From Solenopsis invicta (taxonomy: Eukaryota > Arthropoda > Insecta > Hymenoptera > Formicidae), in the NCBI RefSeq assembly GCF_016802725.1, contig NC_052671.1, forward strand, positions 20,875,728-20,939,727: a stretch of DNA of 64,000 nt, read 5' to 3'. Shown here one piece after another: positions 21,986 through 32,475 of this stretch. Within the stretch, counting starts at the first letter, position 1, and each line of letters opens with the position of its first letter. The notes beneath the pieces are model-generated. The model saw nothing but the letters and a program-made list of their open reading frames with translations, did no database searches and was not told where the DNA came from. Both the position numbers and the translations under genes were made by a program.

Positions 21986-22999
21986 GCATACATTTATTAA
22001 TACAATTCTCAATATGGTTCAATTTTTTTAAAATACGACAGAAACGAATATAACAAGAAATTTGACATATTAAAATAATTACTTCAAATCAGAATTTATA
22101 ATAGCTACGTGTAACCATTCAATTTTTGTGTGATATTTTTTATTGTATTTAAAAATATAAATAATAATGAAATAATAAACTCGTGATCGCACGATGATTG
22201 CGTGTACCGAGTGCTATCGCGCCGTACACGTAAACCTGAGATCACTATTTAAAATTATGTTAAATCAGAAATAATATGCAGAATTTAAGGAATGCGATTT
22301 ACATCACTCGCACGCACCTTCCCCATGCCTCGTGGCCTCCGCCGGCGCCGTGAAACGCTCGCGCCCTAGTGTTTCGCAAATTTTCGTACGCTTAATTCGT
22401 TCATCTTCACAGCACAATTAAAAATAGTAGTAGCAACAAAATTACGAGTTTCGACCCAGTAGCTCATTAATGGTGCACTGGGCTATCAGGCCATGCTTGC
22501 CGTATCAAAATCGCATACAATTTAGAGTCGCTAAAGTCGTCGAAAGATTCAGGACCGATAAAAAAATGGTTTACATTAAAAAATTCTAACTTTTTGACTA
22601 TGTAGCAATTCAGAAAAATCAATACTACAGCTCCGCATACGTAGAATTAAAATCTTTTAAAAATTGTATTTTATATTTAATTTTAAAAGTATCAAAATGT
22701 AACTTTAAGAAGATCACACGCGTTTCACCGCGTCTCATGATCCTCGTGGCTACAAGCTTCCGCGAGCGCGAATCCAAGCGCGCGGCGCGCGGCAAGGTTT
22801 GGCATTTAAAGGACCTAAACTTAAACCATATAGAAAAACTGATAGAAAGTGGGAAAACGTCCTCCCCCCCCGGTACACCTCATCAACCTGAGAGTATAAA
22901 TACGGGGCGAACTCGGATTACCGTGTCATTATAAATCTGGCTGATGATCAGTAAGGCGCGTACCCAGGGTGACTTTCACACGCAAGATTATCTTGCTAG
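21986..22999. other. Retroelement-like leader with a TATA box, no coding sequence
   Basis: Starts after the rightward TGTTACGTC end. TATAAATA at 22895-22902 is followed by GC-rich sequence and TCATTATAA at 22926, a plausible promoter. Distance from end to TATA (about 956 bases) is comparable to e2 (818). Downstream it meets a LINE fossil of opposite orientation. Confidence 0.35.
22895..22902 (+). promoter_or_regulatory. TATA box candidate
   Basis: TATAAATA in a GC-rich context (GAGAGTATAAATACGGGG); nothing confirms transcription. Confidence 0.35.
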
Positions 23000-24230
23000 A
23001 TTGCGAGCGGGTTATTGTTGCTTATTATACGAGTATATTACTTGCCGTTTACGTTGACGCGACGCCTCAGGCGTATTATATCCGCTATTTTGCAATCAGC
23101 CCGGATTTTATCTTTGATAAATGCTTCACTATAATCAGTGGGAAAATCCCTGATAACGCCCGACCGAGTGACTAGATAAGATGGTATAAAGGCTTTATAC
23201 TTAGCCTATTTAAGAGTAGGCGACGATATTAAATTATTGGCCGCGCTAGCGGATTTAAGGTTAGCTAGGGACTTACCCCTGCCTATGCTTTTAATTTTGT
23301 ATGCGTTATTGTCAACGATATCAGCAATTAATCTTGCCATAGCATGTGTGTGAGGCACTGCTTGCGAGCCCTTACTCACGTCCGCGTAAACATAAACAAT
23401 GAACGGACCTGTATCTTTGATCGTATACCTAGCATTGCGGTAATTAGTTACATTCCTTGCATCGTTTTCAGACTAGTGTATACTTTTGTCGTCGTCCGGT
23501 CCTGATGAACAATGGACAGACGTGTTCACTATCCTTACCTTACCTGAGTCTGTAGAGTCAGTATCCTGACTGCAGGCTCTTTTCATACTTTTCTTGATAC
23601 TGAACCTGCAAAGCGATCGTGGCTGGAAACTGGAAGGCTCTTTTCTGCACTTAAGTTATTAGTATGCGAAGAAGCCATGGCTGCTCCATGTGCGTCCGCC
23701 AGCGCAACGCTCGCGACATCAGTGTCAAATTTCATCTCTTGATTTTTATGGCCGCTATCATAAACATCACCTGGAAGCCCAGGCAGATCCACGATAGAAG
23801 CCACGCTCCCCTGCGGACTAGTTAAACGGGAAATAGCGGGAAAGGAAGAGGAAGGACGACCTCGCTCGGACGCACTCTCTCCTTCTCCTTCCGGGGACGT
23901 AACCACCTTTTTTCCTTTTTCCATGCCCGTACGTTGCACGGGATGACCTGTGACGAACCCCAGAAAGATCGAGAAGTCAACACGCGTAAACATTGACTCA
24001 ATGCAACAGCACACTGTGCCGTTGCCAAAAAAAAGGCCGCCGCTAAAACGAAAAGTACGCACCAAATAACTCGACACGTGTGCATTCGTCAACGGTTCGC
24101 GCGCAAATCGTTCGTGTTGACTTGTATCGTAGCTGGAAAGCACCCATGGTGTGTGCAGTTTGCAGGGATCTTTCTCTAATTCTTTGCCCTCTCGTTTATT
24201 TTCTGACCGTTTAATGTGCAAGTGTACCAA
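23000..24230 (-). pseudogene. LINE ORF1 (Gag-like) fossil
   Basis: Minus strand. An upstream 215-codon frame (24230-23583) leads, after one or more shifts, into a frame from about 23432 to 23000 with the pattern of insect LINE ORF1 proteins: DTGPFIVYVY, AYKIKSIGRGKSLANLKSAS, KAFIPSYLVTRSGVIRDFPT and RLRRRVNVNGK. That frame has three stops (tag, taa, tag), so it is dead. No zinc knuckle or reverse transcriptase follows; the element is truncated near 22970. Confidence 0.55.
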
Positions 24231-24949
24231 CCTTGTTTAACTCCGCAATGTTGTTACAACTGAATGCAATTGTCTTCGTTGCACGTACGTCATTTTGTAT
24301 TCTATCGGTCTCTTTTTATCGTATACATAAATGTACGGTTGAACTCATCGTATAATTATAATAAAATGTATATTAGACTTGACATGTAAAACGTAGGGAA
24401 GATATCAATAATTTTGAAATAAAAATGTTAAATTCTACGTCCACGATGCTAGAATTTGGTTCGACTTCTCGAACCAAAAACTGTGTAATCAATCAGCTTG
24501 TCACTTTTTTGTAAAAGGTAAACATTGATTGGCTACATACTTTTAGATCTGAGACTCGGACCGATTTCTAGCATCGCAAACACAGGTTTTTGAATAAACT
24601 TTTATCGTGATCAAAGAGTATTGTAATGTTATTATAATTTATAAGAGCTAGTTTTACAATCTCCTCTTTGTAACCGATTCAATATCAACCGTGATATGTA
24701 AGATATAAATAATAAAAGAAAAAAACTATAATAATATAATAAAGGGTAATAATAAACGACTTTTATTTATATGAAAAAAATTCTAATATATTTTCATGCT
24801 ACAGTCAAAATAAATTATAAATATCTTACGTAAATCATTGCGTCTCCATAATGTAATATAAAAGGTAATTACACTTGTTAAAGGAAATACAGAATAGAAT
24901 TTATTTACAAGTTATGTTACTTTTTTTACAGAGCTGGAAATAACTTTTT
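24231..24949. other. Intergenic DNA with a short inverted repeat
   Basis: AT-rich; no gene recognised apart from the inverted repeat at 24444-24576. Confidence 0.5.
24444..24576. repeat. Small MITE-like inverted repeat
   Basis: CGATGCTAGAATTTGGTTCG and, 90 bases on, its approximate inverse CGGACCGATTTCTAGCATCG. No clear target duplication. Confidence 0.45.
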
Positions 24950-25393
24950 TCATTTTTTTTTCCTTTTACCATTTTGAACATATTGTTTTTTATTTATTTC
25001 TCTGACTTGTACATATATAGTACGAGTTTGTACCAAATATTGTAATACTTCATCGGGAATGCATTGATAGTATTTGGTATTTTCTTTAACAAGTGTAATC
25101 ACCTTTTGTATTATATAATTCTCTTGAGAAAAGTAGTCACCATAAAACTTTGTAAAACATTTTTCAAAAATTTTACTAATATGAATTAATTTATCACAGA
25201 GATACATTAGGTAGCCGTTAGAGACATATTGATATGTATCAGGTACCAGAGAAAAGGACACAACGCACATGTAGTAAAGTATGGCTATTTTCCAGCTAAG
25301 ACACTCTGTGTTACACTGTGTTATATCGTGTAAAGTATTTCTTAGAACGCAGTTTAGTTTCATAGTGTAACACAAGGGTGCATAGATTTTCAT
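24950..25393 (-). CDS. Unrecognised 147-codon ORF
   Basis: An open frame with a credible protein composition: cysteine and aromatic rich in the first half, then lysine-rich, ending in poly-lysine. Part of it (PDEVLQYLVQTRTIYVQVRE) is faintly reminiscent of transposase C-termini, but I cannot name a family. There is no signal peptide; a weak hydrophobic stretch (ILYYMCVVSFSLV) lies near residues 38-50. Confidence 0.3.
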   Translation of the reverse strand: MKIYAPLCYTMKLNCVLRNTLHDITQCNTECLSWKIAILYYMCVVSFSLVPDTYQYVSNGYLMYLCDKLIHISKIFEKCFTKFYGDYFSQENYIIQKVITLVKENTKYYQCIPDEVLQYLVQTRTIYVQVREINKKQYVQNGKRKKK

Positions 25394-25599
25394 TCTTATT
25401 TTTACAAGTATTTAGCGCATCTACAATAGATTTATCTGCCAGAATAGACTAATTTTTCAAAATTTACAGTTTTTTCAGTAGATTTTAATAATTTAATATA
25501 AGTATCCTTCTACTGACTCGCCGTGATGATAGGCGATGCGCTAATTTTATCGCCGTAATACCATAAATTTTCATATTTGGTTAGTTCCATGGATCTATC

Positions 25600-25765
25600 A
25601 CACATGACTGGGCGTATCCCGATAGCACAAGGGACCGATAGCACACCACCAATTACATACCGGCCGATACCTAAAGTTTTTCCGTTAGTTAGGTTAGCTA
25701 AGTCAAGATGATTGATTAGTGGGCTATCGCACTGTGCGCTATCGGATTCCGTCCAACAAGACACA
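25600..25765. repeat. Relics of the GATAGCGCAC-type palindrome family
   Basis: CCCGATAGCACAAGGGACCG at 25617 and GCACTGTGCGCTATCGGAT at 25729 match units of the large palindrome at 35813-36327 and lie in opposite orientation to each other, about 110 bases apart. Confidence 0.6.
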
Positions 25766-25794
25766 GGCGACACTGTGTAACACAGTGTCTACAT

Positions 25795-25893
25795 TGTTTA
25801 TTTTTGTTGAGTACTTTTTGAATTGTGAGGCTTGAAAGCTACAGTGTAACTTTCAAGTATTATAACTCGTAAAGTACTTAATGAAAAATAACC
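25795..25893. repeat. Hairpin module 1 of element B
   Basis: Inverted arms GTTGAGTACTTTTTGAATTG and AACTCGTAAAGTACTTAATG with CTTGAAAGCTACAGTG at the turn. Confidence 0.8.
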
Positions 25894-25897
25894 TCTG

Positions 25898-26219
25898 AAT
25901 GAAACTTATAGGTTATAATGGTATCACACAATCAAAGCATGAATTATTCCCAAAACCTTAACACTGCTGTTTATCGATAGCGCACGTGCTCAGTTTTTCG
26001 TTTCCAGGTTCTTGCTTGAAGTTTGGATTACGAATACGCTTGAAATTTATTTCAATGCCCCCACATTGTGAAATTGATTTTACACAATCCCACATTGCAT
26101 TTAAGATTTTTCGCCCCTCTCCCTTCTCCCGCTCCCACCCTCCCAGGGATGGCAAAATGAGCGTTTTTGATGTTATACGTAGATTGTGTGATACCATTGT
26201 AACCCTATAAATTTCAATC
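25898..26219. mobile_element. MITE-like insert with inverted ends inside element B
   Basis: The left end TGAATGAAACTTATAGGTT and the right end AACCCTATAAATTTCAATCA are inverted, and the pairing continues inward through ATGGTATCACACAATC and GATTGTGTGATACCAT. There is no coding sequence. Confidence 0.65.
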
Positions 26220-26223
26220 AGAA

Positions 26224-26329
26224 GTTATTTTTCATTAAGTACTTTTCGAGTTATGACGCTTGAAAGTTACAATATACTGTAACTTTCAAGCCTTACAATT
26301 CGGAAAGTACTCAAAATAGAAAATAAACT
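26224..26329. repeat. Hairpin module 2 of element B
   Basis: Inverted arms TCGAGTTATGACGCTTGAAA and TTTCAAGCCTTACAATTCGG around AATATACTG. Confidence 0.8.
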
Positions 26330-26581
26330 TTCTTGTAAGGTTTTGGAAAGGTCTTGAAACCAGCTATTAGATTTTGGAATCAAAAATAGGGTGTTCTAAT
26401 TAAAAAAGTTAATGTGATTTTGATCTGATCTTGGCGACGCCATCCAAGGTCAAACTGATAACATTAGTAAAAAAATCTTTTGAAACCCTACAACTTTTAT
26501 CTGAAACACTTTTTTCTAAAATGCTTAGTTTTTGAGATATTTTGCTGTTCCGGTACTTTTCCCCTACTCTATATGTATATA

Positions 26582-26669
26582 TACACACACACCCACACAC
26601 GCATGCACGCACACACACACCCATACACACCCATACACACACGCACGCACGCACGCACGCACGCACGCA
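26582..26669. repeat. CA/CGCA microsatellite
   Basis: Tracts of CACACA, CCATACACAC and (GCAC)n. Frames reading through it (His-Thr or Arg-Ala-Cys repeats) are translations of the microsatellite. Confidence 0.95.
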
Positions 26670-26961
26670 CGAAATATCACTGTGCCCCAGTGGTCGAGGT
26701 GGTAAGACACCGGGACCGAAGATTCCGGAAGTGTCAGGTTTGAACCCTGGGTGGGGTGTTATTTTTCGCAATAAATTTCTTACAGTTTTTTCAGGGAGGA
26801 ATGGGTATATATAGATGCAAATCAGCATCAAGTATTATATTAAATTAATTAATTTAATATAAATAGTGATATTACTAATTCTTATTCGACATGCTATGTT
26901 ATGACCGAAAATTAATTCGGCGCACATTCTGGTTGAATTCGGAGAAGTTTATAAAATCACG
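26669..26961 (+). repeat. Repeat H copy 2, left part, with tRNA-like head
   Basis: The left part has a tRNA-like stretch (GTGGTCGAGGTGGTAAGAC near the A-box position, and GGTTTGAACCCTGGGTGGGG as B box and acceptor-like end), then the body shared with copy 1. It breaks at 26961, where e1 is inserted, and continues at 30758. The four bases CACG at 26958-26961 are the left target duplication. Confidence 0.75.
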
Positions 26962-27430
26962 TGTTACGTCCTGCGGAGTAACGATTCTTTCCTTCGCAAC
27001 CAGCGGATATTCTAATTAACGGGCGAGCGACGGTGATTTCACCCCGATCCCAAGAATTCGGTGACTCTCACGGCAATAACCGGATGTCGGAAATTAAGTA
27101 GTTATAAATTCATCAATTGAGGAGATCTGAGGTGACACCGTTGCTCGATACCGGAAACACTCAAGATAGTAAAATCAGGGATCTGGAAGACGCACGTGTG
27201 CATCCCTTTGAGTTCTGATGCCCGACACCCGCATAGCAACAAATCAAAGAATTTTTTTTGACATTTAATGCTTCTGAGAGTTCAATTGTCAAACCTGCCG
27301 CTTTCTCGGATAACAATTACCGAGGAATATAAAAAAGTCATAAAAACAAATATTGCACGTGGGCGCATTAATGAATAAAGTGGTGCACACGGCCCTCGAT
27401 GGGACAAAGGGAATCATAGACGAAAATTTG

Positions 27431-27438
27431 TATAAATA
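27431..27438 (+). promoter_or_regulatory. TATA box of e1
   Basis: TATAAATA in a GC-rich setting; an initiator-like CAGTCTAGTC follows about 30 bases on. Confidence 0.55.
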
Positions 27439-27744
27439 GGCGCGTTTTCCAGCGGAGCGCGCAGTCTAGTCTTGATCATTTCGAGTCGCAGTTCCATGGC
27501 ATCTTGTATGCTCGAGTTCTCTGACTCTCGGATCGCGGCCTTTAAACTCGTGCGGAGCGTACGTCTCGGTCGAAAGAAAAAGTGCCATTCGAAACGTGCC
27601 TGGTTGGAGTCTGCAGACCATTGCCCATCGCACGCGGAATCCCTCCGACCGGACCATCTCCCGCTGAGTACGGCCCAGTTTGAAGGCCAGCAGCTCCGAG
27701 AGTATTCCATTCACTATTATCAACACTCACACATTCAGCAAGTA

Positions 27745-29236
27745 GTAAGTCCAGAATTAATCACCTAGTTTACTTCCGCTCTTGTTCTTTTTCTCGAACA
27801 CCTTTTCTCTCTTTGCGAAGGATTTTTTTTTGTATAAACATAATATATTCACTAAATTTATTACTCTCCCATACTCTCTCTCTCTCCCTCTCTCTCTCTA
27901 ATTTTCCATTCTTCTTTGGATTTACTCACAAGAGTCAATCCGGAGGAATCTCTTTATTATTAATTTTCCTCTTTCTTAGGATTTACTCACAAGAGTCAAT
28001 CCAGAGAAATCTCTTTATTATTAATTTTTCTCTTTCTTAGGATTTACTCACAAGAGTCAATCCGGAGGAATCTTTTTATTATTAAATTTCCTCTTTCTTA
28101 GGATTTACTCACAAGAGTCAATCCGGAGGAATCTTTTTATTATTAAATTTCCTCTTTCTTAGGATTTACTCACAAGAGTCAATCCGGAGGAATCTCTTTA
28201 TTATTAATTTTCCTCTTTCTTAGGATTTACTCACAAGAGTCAATCCGGAGGAATCTTTTTATTATTAAATTTCCTCTTTCTTAGGATTTACTCACAAGAG
28301 TCAATCCGGAGAAATCTTTTTATTATTAAATTTCCTCTTTCTTAGGATTTACTCACAAGAGTCAATCCGGAGGAATCTTTTATTTACTAATTCTCCATTC
28401 TTCTTGGGATTTACTCACATGAGTCAATCCGGAAGAATCTTTTTATTATTAAATTTCCTCTTTCTTAGGATTTACTCACAAGAGTCAATCCGGAGGAATC
28501 TCTTTATTATTAATTTTCCTCTTTCTTAGGATTTACTCACAAGAGTCAATCCGGAGGAATCTCTTTATTATTAATTTTCCTCTTTCTTAGGATTTACTCA
28601 CAAGAGTCAATCCGGAGGAATCTTTTTATTATTAAATTTCCTCTTTCTTAGGATTTACTCACAAGAGTCAATCCGGAGGAATCTTTTATTTACTAATTCT
28701 CCATTCTTCTTGGGATTTACTCACAAGAGTCAATCCGGAAGAATCTTTTTATTATTAAATTTCCTCTTTCTTAGGATTTACTCACAAGAGTCAATCCGGA
28801 GGAATCTCTTTATTATTAATTTTCCTCTTTCTTAGGATTTACTCACAAGAGTCAATCCGGAGGAATCTCTTTATTATTAATTTTCCTCTTTCTTAGGATT
28901 TACTCACAAGAGTCAATCCGGAGGAATCTTTTTATTATTAAATTTCCTCTTTCTTAGGATTTACTCACAAGAGTCAATCCGGAGGAATCTTTTATTTACT
29001 AATTTTCCATTCTTGGGATTTACTCACAAGAGTCAATCCGGAAGAATCTCTTTATTTCTTCTCTTCAATCGTAAGAATTTCTTTCCTCCTCTTCCTCTCT
29101 TTAGATTTAGCCGAACCCTTTTTACCTTCAATCTCCTCTGGTTTCACTCGAACCCTGTTCGGGTTAACCCGAAGGAGTGTTTAAACTCCAACCTTTCGAT
29201 AAACATAGAGAGAAACGGAGTTTCGTTTTTTTTTAG
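27745..29236 (+). other. Predicted intron of e1
   Basis: Donor AGTA|GTAAGT at 27745 and acceptor TTTTTTTTTTAG ending at 29236. Most of the intron is the 61-base minisatellite. The equivalent intron in e2 is only 64 bases, with the same phase. Confidence 0.5.
27918..29060 (+). repeat. 61-base minisatellite with 306-base higher-order unit
   Basis: About 18 units beginning GGATTTACTCACAAGAGTCA. A variant unit with TTTATTTACTAATTCTCC recurs at about 28381, 28687 and 28993, that is every five units. Because 61 is not a multiple of three it cannot be a coding repeat. Confidence 0.95.
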
Positions 29237-30084
29237 TGAATAATGATAATATTCCCCGAATCCACGAATATAAGTCCCGAGCAGCCGTGAAGCGGCACCG
29301 GAATCGCCACAATCGCCGAATCCGCCGCCTCAAAGCCATTGAGGAGGAAATCCACCAGATCGCCGCCCAAGTCAATCGACTTTGCCCCCCTGTTTCGTAC
29401 TCGCCGGTCGCACCGGAAGAAGAGCGACTTCCCCCATTCGCATTTTTCCCCCACTCCCCCGTAGAAAATCTTCGCGCTGACTCCCCCGTAGAAAATCTTT
29501 GCGCTGACTCCCCCATAGACAATTTTCTTCGCGCCGACTCCCCCGATTCTCAACTAACTTATAGGATCTTCCCGGACTCTCCTGTTTCACTCTCTCCTCC
29601 TGGAACTCCGATCCCTGTTGTCTACGATCCGGTGGAAGACCAACTTCCTGCGGATTCTCCTAGTGTAGGGGCCCGCGATCTCGAAGAGGAGGAGGAAACT
29701 TTCTCAACTCCTTCGATCCTCGGATCTCACGATCTCGAGGATGAGAATCGTTCTCCTAGCCCCGCGCTTAGTGTGGAATTCGTAGAGGAGCTGCCACCCC
29801 TTCCCCCACGTTGCTATTTTGCCCCTGGTCCCCTTCAGTCATTGGAATCTGTTTTGTCGGTACTTCCAATGTCCTCTGCCCCACTCCCTCCTGGCGCGTT
29901 CTCGCTCGGGCCCAAAGAATTTGATCTCGAAGCGGTCCGTGCCTTCCTTTCCTGTTCTCCCCCCGATGCGCTCGTTCCTGTGTATCTTCCCCATACATAC
30001 CCAAGGTATTATTTAGTCCCCAAGCTAATATTCTTAAATCATTTCCGCCCCAACACCGCTGTGTTAAAAGAACTTCCAATGTAA
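29237..30084 (+). CDS. e1 ORF: Arg-rich, Pro/Ser/acidic protein, exon without own ATG
   Basis: About 282 codons directly after the splice acceptor, first full in-frame codons AAT AAT GAT; no ATG near the start, so the start codon must come from an upstream exon. The N-terminus is basic and probably helical (AAVKRHRNRHNRRIRRLKAI), followed by repeats of the type ADSPVENL (three copies), then an acidic Pro/Ser-rich region and a more ordinary C-terminus (about the last 80 residues). TYRIFPDSP and SVEFVEELPP have counterparts in the e2 ORF. No known domain is recognised. A nucleic-acid-binding or Gag-like role is a guess from the basic N-terminus. Confidence 0.6.
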
Positions 30085-30695
30085 ATCGCACACCTACATC
30101 CACACATACATACACGTATATATATATACATATGTATTTATATAGTTAAGAAAACTATAAGTAGTAATTATCCGATATAAGAATAAGTCAGTTGTATAGT
30201 ATACTCTACATTGTAATTGTTTACTTTAAATTTATAGAACCTTCAGTTTAAATCGTTCCTATAGGGATATAATATTTGATTTTAGCCTTCTCTTAGTTTA
30301 ACATTATAATTATATCACAAGTCCAGTTGTATTCGACATTGTAATTGTTAACTTAAAAATTATATAGAGCCTTTAGTTTAAACCGTTGTTTTTTTTTATG
30401 AATATAAATCATTTTTCAAAATAAACAAATTTGTATTCTCATTTACTACTGATTAAAATAAACCAGGTACAATAATTAATTGGTGCTAATTTCATAACCA
30501 CTACCACCATCCCTCGCTCTTACAAGATAAGCACTAGGTCCAATCCCGAGGTAAAGCAATTAAGTTTGTTGCCTCAAAATAGGACCAAGGCACGCGGAGC
30601 ATCCCGGATATTTTGCCATTGGGGCCCCCCGCTGCGGGCCCTACTGACCTATATCCCGGGTTGTCGACGCGGTCTCCACGTGCACACTCTCGAAT

Positions 30696-30757
30696 TGTTA
30701 CGTCCCTCCCTTCTCCCTCTATATCTTGTCTACCCTTCTTTAACCCTGGACGTAACA
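30696..30757 (+). repeat. 3'-terminal hairpin of e1
   Basis: TGTTACGTCC at 30696-30705 pairs with GGACGTAACA at 30748-30757. The same ten bases also open the element. e2 has the same arrangement. Confidence 0.75.
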
Positions 30758-30853
30758 CACGTAAATAAATAAAAGCACTAAGACCTAGCCACGACCGAAG
30801 AAGGCTTTCTTACGATCATTGTGTTGTTACACTATCGGTCCAATAACATATTT
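30758..30853 (+). repeat. Repeat H copy 2, right part
   Basis: Continuation of the copy broken at 26961; begins with the right CACG duplication, then contains CGACCGAAGAAGGCTTTCTT and GTTGTTACACTATCGGTCC. Confidence 0.8.
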
Positions 30854-30879
30854 GTAATTTAAATATTAACTCTTTTTCC

Positions 30880-31020
30880 CCTTGAAAAAACTGTAAAGAA
30901 ATTATTGCGAAAACATTACCTCAGCCAGGGTTCGAACCTGGGACCTCCCGAATCTCAGGTATGGGTGTCTTAGCCAACTCGAACACTGAGACTGTGATGA
31001 TATTTCTCACAATAATCGAC
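30880..31020 (-). repeat. tRNA-derived SINE-like repeat
   Basis: On the minus strand: GTGTTCGAGTTGGCTAAGAC (A-box region) and GGTTCGAACCCTGGCTGAGG (perfect B box). The flanking sequence (TTATTGCGAAAA, ACTGTAAAG) matches the 3' side of the tRNA-like head at 26669. Not a functional tRNA gene: the arms do not make a complete cloverleaf. Confidence 0.65.
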
Positions 31021-31099
31021 TATGAGTTAGAAGGCTTTCCAAGGCAACGCGACTTTTAAAGTAGTAGAGAGAGATATTTTGACCGTTACTGTATCAATA

Positions 31100-31325
31100 C
31101 AAATTGAACAAAAACGCTTTATACGGTTGCAGCCAGGTCTTCGTGTTTGTATTGTTTGTGTGATTTTATATACTTTATACAAATTTTACTACAAATAATT
31201 GATACTAATTTGACCGGAGATTCCGGAGATATCAGGTTCAAACCCTGGGTGGGATGTTATTTTTGACAATAAATTTCTTCACGGTTTTTTCAGGGGGGAA
31301 TGGGATATAGATGCAAATTAGCATC
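31100..31325 (+). repeat. Repeat H copy 3, left part
   Basis: Matches the right half of copy 1 inverted (GGTCTTCGTGTTTGTATTG, TTGACCGGAGATTCCGGAGA, GGTTCAAACCCTGGGTGGG). Broken at 31325 by e2; CATC at 31322-31325 is the left duplication. Confidence 0.8.
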
Positions 31326-32143
31326 TGTTACATCCGGAGGATTTCACGATTTCCCTTTTCGCATCCATTATATAAATTATGCTAAACAAGCTAAGGGATT
31401 GTCTGTAAAATTTACAACACTTATATCCGGAACTCCACGATTTCTCTTTTATAAATATCACTATCACCCGGCTATTATAAGAAAAAAAAAATCAAACATT
31501 GTTCTCGGAATATATATATAATGGCCACATATTACATCCGGAGCAATAAATAGAAGCAAAAAAAGGAGAAATCGTGCGACGACAAAATTACAAGCAACGA
31601 TGCTTATTTAATAATTCATATGGACGAACAAAGCCTGGACTCGAAAGAGAAAAAATCTAAACGTTATTAAAGTCTGGCAACAATCGGAGATAAGATTGAG
31701 TCGCGACGCCGGACGGAAACTATAAAACTATAAAATCAAAATTTACAACCCGGCTTTGTTTGTTCGAACCTATGTTTCATCACGAACGGAAAGATGATTC
31801 ATATGGAAAGCGAGTCCCAAATAAACGGACGCGGCGATATAAAAAATCGAGACCGAACGTTCCAAGAAGAGGAACCGAAGATAACGAATCCCTTAAGCGA
31901 TTGGGTGATGCAACTGTTCGCCCCTCTTAGAGTTAAGAAAAATCGGGAGAAGATGGACAATTAGCCAACGAGAGATCATCCGAGAAGATGATTGGTAGTG
32001 AGCGTTCCTGAACTACCCAACGAATAAGCTCGAAATTTCGACAACAAGGAATCTCCAAAGAAGGGGAAAAAGCTCAAAAGGCTTTACCCAATCAAATCCT
32101 CATCTCACCCACTAAACTAATCTCACGCCCTTTTCCTAAGCCC

Positions 32144-32152
32144 TATAAAATA
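32144..32152 (+). promoter_or_regulatory. TATA box of e2
   Basis: TATAAAATA followed by CGCAGCTTCG; a leader of about 240 bases without any ATG follows to the splice donor. Confidence 0.55.
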
Positions 32153-32411
32153 CGCAGCTTCGAACGGCTCGAGCATTCGTTGATTCAATTCAAAAATTCA
32201 AAGTTCAAGTTCGCACTCACATCCGCGCTTTCAACTCCGCACTCACACCACGCGTTGCAAGTGTCGAAGCTGTGCGCGTTAAAATCATTTTAAAAACTTA
32301 GAATCTGTGCCTCAATTAAACAACCACCGAGCTTCTGAGGTCACCCCAGAACCGACTTCAACCACAAACCCTTCGAAGGCAGAGGGACCTGACATAATTA
32401 TCAATCAGAGA

Positions 32412-32475
32412 GTAAGTTAGTTTTTATTCAGTCACTTACCGGATCCCCTTAATTCACTGATTAATTATCGATTAG
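32412..32475 (+). other. Predicted 64-base intron of e2
   Basis: Donor CAGAGA|GTAAGTTAG at 32412 and acceptor ATCGATTAG ending at 32475. The phase relative to the ORF is the same as in e1. Confidence 0.5.

Larger units (their letters stand above)
25795..26564. mobile_element. Foldback element B, left arm missing
   Basis: The right end (CTGTTCCGGTACTTTTCCCC followed by TA) and about 230 inner bases match the left arm of element A inverted. Two hairpin modules are present (25795-25893 and 26224-26329). The long left arm seen in element A is absent. Between the modules sits a different inverted-repeat segment (25898-26219), so the centre has been replaced or invaded. Confidence 0.7.
26962..30757 (+). 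mobile_element. e1: LTR-like insertion of 3,796 bases with promoter, intron and ORF
   Basis: Starts TGTTACGTCC and ends GGACGTAACA, flanked by CACG on both sides (26958-26961 and 30758-30761). Removing it together with one CACG rebuilds an uninterrupted repeat H as in copy 1. TG...CA ends with a 4-base duplication are the LTR-retrotransposon signature, yet the 5' and 3' regions are not direct repeats of each other, so it behaves like one very long solo LTR or a non-autonomous derivative. Inside, in order: TATA box, splice donor, 61-base minisatellite, acceptor, ORF, terminal hairpin. Confidence 0.8.

Noticed and set aside
25684..25700. Telomeric TTAGG repeat
   Set aside because: Only about two imperfect TTAGG words; not an array.
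26409..26831. Long frames over 26480-26831 on both strands
   Set aside because: They translate the CA/CGCA microsatellite and the foldback arm; composition is repetitive His/Thr or Arg/Ala/Cys.
27918..29060. CRISPR-like array or coding repeat
   Set aside because: No spacers, and the 61-base unit breaks frame at every copy.
29181..29590. Minus-strand frames opposite the e1 ORF
   Set aside because: They mirror the repeat-rich ORF on the plus strand, which has the acceptor and conserved motifs.
30880..31020. Functional tRNA gene on the minus strand
   Set aside because: A and B boxes are present, but the acceptor and anticodon arms do not pair fully and the flanks match the SINE-like family.
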